Source: a virus. Taken from it: a stretch of 24,089 bases of DNA. The stretch is taken from positions 1 to 24,089 of IMG/VR virus record IMGVR_UViG_3300022693_003915. The stretch is one strand, 5' to 3'. This document shows positions 19,442 through 24,089 of this stretch, in pieces. The translations under genes and the position numbers were made by a program. How positions within the stretch are numbered: position 1 is the first letter of the stretch; each line of letters begins with the position of its first letter. The notes under the pieces are model-generated. The model searched no databases, was not told where the DNA came from, and worked only from the letters and a program-made list of their open reading frames with translations.

Positions 19442-19960
19442 ATGGCATTTACACCACAAACGGTTGTTACTGACAGAGAAACCAAAATTCAAGGTCAGTT
19501 TAATCCTTTTGACCAGATTAGCACTGATACTAGAACTGCTGATGGGGCAACCTCAATTGAGGTTGGAATGGCTTTAATCAAGTCAACATCAGATAAAGAT
19601 GTTATCTTGCCAGCGGCTGCATTTACCGAGATTGAATTTCAAGGAATTGCGGGTCTTTCATTGCTTGATAAAGAAAAGTCATTAACGACAGGCGATAAAT
19701 CATATGTTGCAAATGACGTACTTACAATCGTATTGGATGGAAAAATTACTGTCCTTGTTACTGATACTGTGGCAAAGGATGGCGTTGTATATTTTGTTCA
19801 TACAACCGGAGGGGCTTCAACGATTCATACGTTTAGAAGCAATTTAGATACAGATAAAGCTTCTTCTATTCCAGCCGTATATCTTGCCTCTGGAGTGACA
19901 GGCGATCTTGTAGAAATTCGAGTGTCTCAAGGCGCAAGAATTGGAACAGCACTACCTTAA
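19442..19960 (+). CDS. Capsid decoration / structural cement-like protein
   Basis: 172 residues, small, Thr/Ala/Gly-rich and beta-rich. It lies between protease/scaffold and major capsid, where phages of this type carry a head-stabilisation or decoration protein. A perfect AAGGAGG precedes ATG 19442, predicting high expression. The C-terminal part (SSIPAVYLASGVTGDLVEIRVSQG) resembles that of DUF2190-like or related cement proteins. No catalytic motif. Function by position and composition only. Confidence 0.55.
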   Translation: MAFTPQTVVTDRETKIQGQFNPFDQISTDTRTADGATSIEVGMALIKSTSDKDVILPAAAFTEIEFQGIAGLSLLDKEKSLTTGDKSYVANDVLTIVLDGKITVLVTDTVAKDGVVYFVHTTGGASTIHTFRSNLDTDKASSIPAVYLASGVTGDLVEIRVSQGARIGTALP

Positions 19961-19973
19961 TGGAGAATAAAAT

Positions 19974-21137
19974 ATGAGTTTTTTAAACAGAACGATGCAC
20001 CAGGTTGAAACCAACCCGATTGCAATGTCATTGATCCACCCTGACTCTGATCCAGTCAAAATGACATATAGAATGGATAATCTCGAACAGTTTTTTAGAG
20101 AAGCTGAATGGGAAAAGAAAGGAATTATGAAACACCGCTATAAGGGAAAATTTAAGCGGAATCAGACAGACCACGAAATTCTGTCGAGAATGGATAGGCA
20201 AGGACGCTTTGATGCGGATGATGGGCTTGTATTCGCAAGACAATTGGAAGAGATTGATCCTAGGCGTTTTGAGGTTATCAAAAAACCTATTGATATTTGG
20301 AAGCGGATTCTTCCAATCAAAACATTTACGCCTGGAATTGATCGAATCACATATAGAGTTCGTGATTTCAAAGCACTCGCAGAGCTTAGTAGTACTGCAA
20401 ATATCACAGAAACAGCCCTGGCAGATGTGACAGCCGAAGAAGCAAGCAATAGGGTATATGCTTGGCATCTTGGGTATACTTATACAGCCCACGAATTAAG
20501 AAAAGCAGCGGTTGTAGGTCTGCAACTCCAAACTGATAAGATTCACTCAGTAGAAATTGGATATCGTGAAAGAATCCAAACAGTAATGTTTACTGGATCC
20601 ACTCAAGTTGGTTTAGAGGGTATCTTCAATCACACCGGGGTGACTAATACTCAGGTTTCTGAGGCAGGTATTGGAGGAGATAGATCATGGACTACCCCAA
20701 CGAATAAAACACCTACAGAAATTGTTGATGATATCACAGGTATGACAACTGAAATTTTTCAGGCTACTCGTGGAAGATATGGGTCGGCAAATATGGTAAT
20801 AGCCCTTCCTTTGGAACAATTTAAATACATTGGAAACAAACGCATGGAAGCGGGTACAGATACTACCATTGCTCAATTCATTATGCAGAATAATGATTTC
20901 AATGGGATTGCGAGATTTGAGCCTGTCTTTGAGCTTGCTGGAATTGGAACTGGTTTAACTGATCTTGCGGTAGCATATCCAATGGACAACGAAGTGTTGG
21001 AAGCGCAGGTCGCAGAGTCAATCATGTGGATGCCAATGGAAATCAAGGGCAGGGCATTTATTTTTTCCAGTGAAATGGAGTTCGGAGGCGTGGTTATTCG
21101 TTATCCTGTAGCCATGACACAAAGATACGGAGTCTAA
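19974..21137 (+). CDS. Major capsid protein, DUF2184-like
   Basis: 387 residues. Pattern features of the DUF2184 capsid family are visible: FEVIKKPIDIWKRILPIKTF, then FKALAELSSTANITETALAD, then YTAHELRKAAVVGLQLQTDK, then an EGIFNHTGV segment. The C-terminal end is VVIRYPVAMTQRYGV. The N-terminal ~80 residues are charged (KHRYKGKFKRNQTD) and could act as a delta domain removed by the protease. HK97-type capsid shells are built from such proteins. GGAG precedes the ATG. It follows the decoration gene by 13 bases and is followed after three bases by a small charged head gene. Confidence 0.8.
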   Translation: MSFLNRTMHQVETNPIAMSLIHPDSDPVKMTYRMDNLEQFFREAEWEKKGIMKHRYKGKFKRNQTDHEILSRMDRQGRFDADDGLVFARQLEEIDPRRFEVIKKPIDIWKRILPIKTFTPGIDRITYRVRDFKALAELSSTANITETALADVTAEEASNRVYAWHLGYTYTAHELRKAAVVGLQLQTDKIHSVEIGYRERIQTVMFTGSTQVGLEGIFNHTGVTNTQVSEAGIGGDRSWTTPTNKTPTEIVDDITGMTTEIFQATRGRYGSANMVIALPLEQFKYIGNKRMEAGTDTTIAQFIMQNNDFNGIARFEPVFELAGIGTGLTDLAVAYPMDNEVLEAQVAESIMWMPMEIKGRAFIFSSEMEFGGVVIRYPVAMTQRYGV

Positions 21138-21140
21138 AAA

Positions 21141-21524
21141 ATGAAAAAGATTCTATCAAAATCTAGAATGAGGGAGGTTATGCCACTTCCTCATGACAAG
21201 AGTAAAAAATCAAGAACCGCTGTCTTTGAACAAGATAAAGGAGACGGAGAAGATAAAGTAACTATACTTTCAAATTCAGACTTTAAATTCCTGAGAGATC
21301 AGGAAGATGGACCCTTTTCTTTTTTTCTTAATGAAGGAACTTTTGTTATCATTGATAATGAAGAAAAACCTAAAGAAAAAAGTCCACTGGAAAAGAAAAT
21401 AGAAAAGTTTTTGGATGAGAAGAAAAAGAAAGAGGATGCTGGTAAAAAGTTTCATCCTAAAGCCGAGGCCCAATTACAAAAACTATTATCTGAACTTGAG
21501 GAATCAAAAGACAGGCAAAAGTAA
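21141..21524 (+). CDS. Small charged protein after capsid
   Basis: 127 residues, very Lys/Glu-rich, with a C-terminal helix/coiled-coil (SPLEKKIEKFLDEKKKKED, then a QLQKLLSELEESKD segment). GGAG precedes the ATG. Its stop overlaps the next start (TAATG). Probably a head-completion or accessory protein by position; not recognised. Confidence 0.55.
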   Translation: MKKILSKSRMREVMPLPHDKSKKSRTAVFEQDKGDGEDKVTILSNSDFKFLRDQEDGPFSFFLNEGTFVIIDNEEKPKEKSPLEKKIEKFLDEKKKKEDAGKKFHPKAEAQLQKLLSELEESKDRQK

Positions 21525-21892
21525 TGGCATTCGAGATAACGTGGGAGGACATTAAAAACACAGCGATTGATATTGAAGATGAGTTGAATGAATTTAGTCT
21601 TCCACAACAGAGTCTAATCATTGCGGCTGCAACGTCTTGGGTTCCTGAGTCTAGATTTTTGACTGATACATTTGATGCAAGAAGGAACTACGGTGCCCAC
21701 CTTGCGACGATGTATTTAGGTCCAGCAGCAGGAGAAGGAACTTTAAGTAATGTCGGGATTGATTCTTTTTCAGCCAGTGTAACATTAGCAGTTAATAATC
21801 CCCCGGCAAGACAGCGGATATTGTCAACAGTGTATGGAGAACTTTATTTTCATTATGAAAAAAAACATTTTACCGGATTATTCGTAGGATGA
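21524..21892 (+). CDS. Head-tail connector, DUF4054-like
   Basis: 122 residues. The signature of DUF4054 connector proteins is visible: several short helices, the TFDARRNYGAHLATMYLG segment and the AAGEGTLSNVGIDSFSASV stretch. Such proteins form the ring beneath the portal and seal the filled head, like HK97 gp6. Start overlaps the previous stop, and the next gene starts within its last codon, so the neck genes are tightly coupled. Confidence 0.65.
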   Translation: MAFEITWEDIKNTAIDIEDELNEFSLPQQSLIIAAATSWVPESRFLTDTFDARRNYGAHLATMYLGPAAGEGTLSNVGIDSFSASVTLAVNNPPARQRILSTVYGELYFHYEKKHFTGLFVG

Positions 21893-22413
21893 AAGATCAA
21901 GAAGTTATCGATTTTGGTTTTGATGACTATATTAATGGATTAAAAGACAGTTCCGTTGACATAGGAATTTTAACGAGAGATGGCAATAAAAAAATTGAAG
22001 GTAATTTGACCTTAGCACAATCGGCTTTCAATTTGGAATTTGGTGCAATTGTAAAAATATCAAAAGAATATCGTAAAAGGGCTTTAAAGAAAGGGGTTGC
22101 TTTTGGAAGTCAGGAATCAATATCGATTCCATCTCGACCTTTTATGAGGCAAACCTTTGACGAGCAAGTTAATTCAATAGGTTTTTTTGTGGATGAGATA
22201 GAAACTAAAATCGTCGAACAAAAAATAGATAGGAAAACGGGTCTTGAGGCAATTGGAGATTTTCATAAATCAGAGATTCAAAGAAACATGAGGAAAAAGG
22301 GAAAGTTTGTTGCAAATTCGGCTAGGACTATTCAGATAAAAGGAAGCGACAACGAATTAATAGATACTGGAAGACTTGTAAATTCAATAGATATTGAAAC
22401 CAATGGCGTATAA
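21889..22413 (+). CDS. Neck / tail-completion protein (HK97 gp10-like)
   Basis: 174 residues. Contains IGILTRDG, a LEFGAI segment, IPSRPFMRQTF and a C-terminal LIDTGRLVNSID. This is the familiar pattern of HK97 gp10/virion morphogenesis proteins, which sit in the neck and join head and tail. ATG overlaps the preceding stop (ATGA) and its stop overlaps the next start. Family call is by these motifs; the role is inferred from order. Confidence 0.65.
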   Translation: MKDQEVIDFGFDDYINGLKDSSVDIGILTRDGNKKIEGNLTLAQSAFNLEFGAIVKISKEYRKRALKKGVAFGSQESISIPSRPFMRQTFDEQVNSIGFFVDEIETKIVEQKIDRKTGLEAIGDFHKSEIQRNMRKKGKFVANSARTIQIKGSDNELIDTGRLVNSIDIETNGV

Positions 22414-22765
22414 AGAAATAAAATTAATTATCAAGTCTGTAAAAAGGCGAATAAAAAATGACCCAAATAGGCCCTACAATATCAGGAAAAAAAACGGTGA
22501 CGCAGAGGTTACAAGATTTGGCAAACAAGAATTTGAATTTCGAACTATTAACGATATGCTCACACAATCTCTAAAAGAAGCAGATTTTTCAAGGTTGTCA
22601 GAAGGAGATAAAAGACGAACTTGGAGATTTGCCACGGTTATTCCGCCTGAATTTCTAAAATTAAATGACCAAGTTCAATACAAAGGGGATTGGTTTGAAG
22701 TGAAACGTGTTAATCCGGGACCGGGTGATGAGATAATTTATGCTCACATAGTTCAAGTAACATGA
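22403..22765 (+). CDS. Head-closure/neck protein
   Basis: 120 residues from ATG 22403; a TTG at 22394 is an upstream alternative. The N-terminal half is basic (SVKRRIKNDPNRPYNIRK). The C-terminal half is beta-rich, with IPPEFLKLNDQVQYKGDW then FEVKRVNPGPGDEIIYAH, fitting a small beta-barrel like that of the SPP1 gp16-type head-closure proteins. Its order between gp10-like and terminator-like genes fits that role. Confidence 0.5.
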   Translation: MAYKEIKLIIKSVKRRIKNDPNRPYNIRKKNGDAEVTRFGKQEFEFRTINDMLTQSLKEADFSRLSEGDKRRTWRFATVIPPEFLKLNDQVQYKGDWFEVKRVNPGPGDEIIYAHIVQVT

Positions 22766-23343
22766 CAACAACGATTACAGATTTAACCGATCTTGCAGAG
22801 ATTGAGGATTCTATCGCTTTATGGGTTGAGGCGGCAAGTACTTTACCTACGGTAGTGGGGCAAGCAAAAGCATATTGGGCTGGTTTTGATTTTGAACGAA
22901 AAAGACCTTATGCAACATTAGGAATCGTTTCACAAACAACACTCGGAAAGCCGTGGTCAGAGATAACGACAGTATCTATGGAGATGCAAACCATTTTATT
23001 TGCCCCTTTTGCATGGTCAGTTGATATCAATTTTTATACTGATTCATACAATGATGGGGATGACGATGATGGAACTGTTATCAGATTAACGGCAAGACAT
23101 TTTGCTCAGAGGCTACAAAACAGAGCTTTTTTAACAGAAAATAAAAATATACTTGATGCTGTAAACATTGCCTATGCCCAATTGGGCCAAACAGTTTCCG
23201 GTTCAGGTGCAGATGATGAGGACAAAAGAATACAAAAAGCTTCAGTAGAATTTAGATTCAATGGAATTATTCAAACGAAAATAATAGAAACTGATTTCTT
23301 TGACACTGTTACAACCCCGACTACGACACTATCAGGAGAATAA
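22762..23343 (+). CDS. Tail-terminator-like protein
   Basis: 193 residues. An N-terminal helix (LAEIEDSIALWVEAASTLP), then FERKRPYATLGIV, then VDINFYTDSYNDGDDDD, then RFNGIIQTKIIETDFFD. This resembles phage neck terminator proteins that cap the tail tube. The start overlaps the previous stop, and its stop directly abuts the tail sheath start. It just precedes the sheath, the normal position of the terminator in contractile phages. Confidence 0.6.
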   Translation: MTTTITDLTDLAEIEDSIALWVEAASTLPTVVGQAKAYWAGFDFERKRPYATLGIVSQTTLGKPWSEITTVSMEMQTILFAPFAWSVDINFYTDSYNDGDDDDGTVIRLTARHFAQRLQNRAFLTENKNILDAVNIAYAQLGQTVSGSGADDEDKRIQKASVEFRFNGIIQTKIIETDFFDTVTTPTTTLSGE

Positions 23344-24089
23344 ATGGCCGAATTAGACAATAGAGTTAATATCAATGTAACAATAGCTGATAGTACAGCA
23401 ACAAGAGAAGGATTTGGTATTATGGCCATTATTCATGAGCATAATAAGGGGAGCAGCCGAGTTTTGACCTATAATTCTCTAGAAGGGCTTGTGGCTGATT
23501 TCCCAATCAATACGCCTGTGGGAAGATTTGGAGATATATTTTTCAGCCAAGAATTTACGGCTGAAACCGTTAAAGTTATTGAAGTGCTTTCAGCCGAAAC
23601 ATATACTCAGGCATTGACAGCAGCAGCATTAATTGACAATGATTGGTATATGATCGGGTCACCTTCACATCTGAAAGCTAATCAATTGCAAACAGCCTCT
23701 TATGCACTTTCAAATGGTAAGCTGGCAATCAATGTTATTGATGATATAACCGCAATAGATGTAACTACGACAGATTTGGGTGCTCAATTACAAGCATTAA
23801 GCAATAACAGGGCAGCTACTTATTATTCTTCTCAGGCGGGTGAAGAATTTGCAGTCTCAAGCATTGCCGTTTCAGGAACCACGGCCACGGCTACACACAC
23901 AGCAACAACAATCGCCATAGAAGTAGGAGATAAAATTGGGGTTTGGAATTCTAGTTTAAATACAGATCTTAATTCTCAACGGACTGTGTCGGCAGTAAAT
24001 AGCACAACGGAATTTGAATTTACTGTACCATCAGGAATAAGCACAACAGAAGCAACAGACGCCGAACTGTGGGTTAGATTTAATCTTGT
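23344..24089 (+). CDS. Tail sheath protein, DUF3383-like (cut by right edge)
   Basis: 248 codons plus two bases are present; the gene runs off the right edge. The N-terminus (INVTIADSTATREGFGIMAI) and the later DNDWYMIGSPSHLKANQLQT segment match the DUF3383/contractile sheath pattern. The sheath surrounds the tail tube and contracts on infection, so this marks a myovirus-type tail. A GGAG sits before the ATG, which immediately follows the terminator stop. A beta module with VSGTTATATHTA begins near residue 179, possibly an inserted surface domain. Confidence 0.75.
   Translation, partial: MAELDNRVNINVTIADSTATREGFGIMAIIHEHNKGSSRVLTYNSLEGLVADFPINTPVGRFGDIFFSQEFTAETVKVIEVLSAETYTQALTAAALIDNDWYMIGSPSHLKANQLQTASYALSNGKLAINVIDDITAIDVTTTDLGAQLQALSNNRAATYYSSQAGEEFAVSSIAVSGTTATATHTATTIAIEVGDKIGVWNSSLNTDLNSQRTVSAVNSTTEFEFTVPSGISTTEATDAELWVRFNL

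Noticed and set aside
20028-20492. Long minus-strand ORF opposite the capsid gene
   Set aside because: It is the antisense shadow of the strongly supported DUF2184-like capsid protein and has no SD or motif of its own.

Overview
The window is a stretch of an AT-rich tailed-phage genome (or prophage) with a contractile tail. The evidence is a DUF1073-type portal, a MuF-like head protein, a DUF2213-type prohead protease/scaffold, a DUF2184-type major capsid protein, a DUF4054-like connector, neck and terminator proteins, and a tail sheath running off the right edge. I see no terminase, tRNA, rRNA or CRISPR array, and nothing that identifies the host. Spaced Shine-Dalgarno motifs and sigma70-like promoters fit a bacterial host.

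Layout. Bases 1-1820 (+) hold the end of an unknown gene, two hexanucleotide satellite blocks (194-409 and 473-718) with a duplicated 75-base flank, a small secreted protein, a 45-aa membrane peptide and a YdjM-like membrane hydrolase. Bases 1816-4709 are mostly on the minus strand: small unknown proteins and an RNA ligase, with two tiny Lys-rich genes on the plus strand. A divergent control region (4710-4887) has a near-consensus minus promoter, a weaker plus promoter and a 13-base direct repeat. The portal follows at 4888. Between portal and MuF lies a block of six adhesin or fibre-like genes (6615-12508), which is unusual because portal and MuF genes normally adjoin.

The most remarkable object is the MuF gene (12854-14941). 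It carries a 364-residue intein inserted immediately before the conserved MuF CRC motif. Inside the intein, on the opposite strand and in exact codon-on-codon register, is a 282-codon ORF for a homing-endonuclease-like protein with a zinc finger, an HTH and a PD-(D/E)XK-type core. Both strands are open throughout the overlap. The antisense ORF has its own candidate promoter, and its C-terminal end lies opposite the intein's conserved splicing block B.

Downstream, a 30-base inverted repeat and a promoter that would give a leaderless mRNA precede a cassette (15259-18278). It holds an unknown protein, a patatin-like protein that appears to have lost its catalytic residues, and three membrane proteins. 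Head genes then resume: protease with an apparent nested scaffold start, decoration protein, capsid, connectors, neck, tail terminator and sheath. Many of these genes are spaced by a few bases or overlap, as in one late operon.
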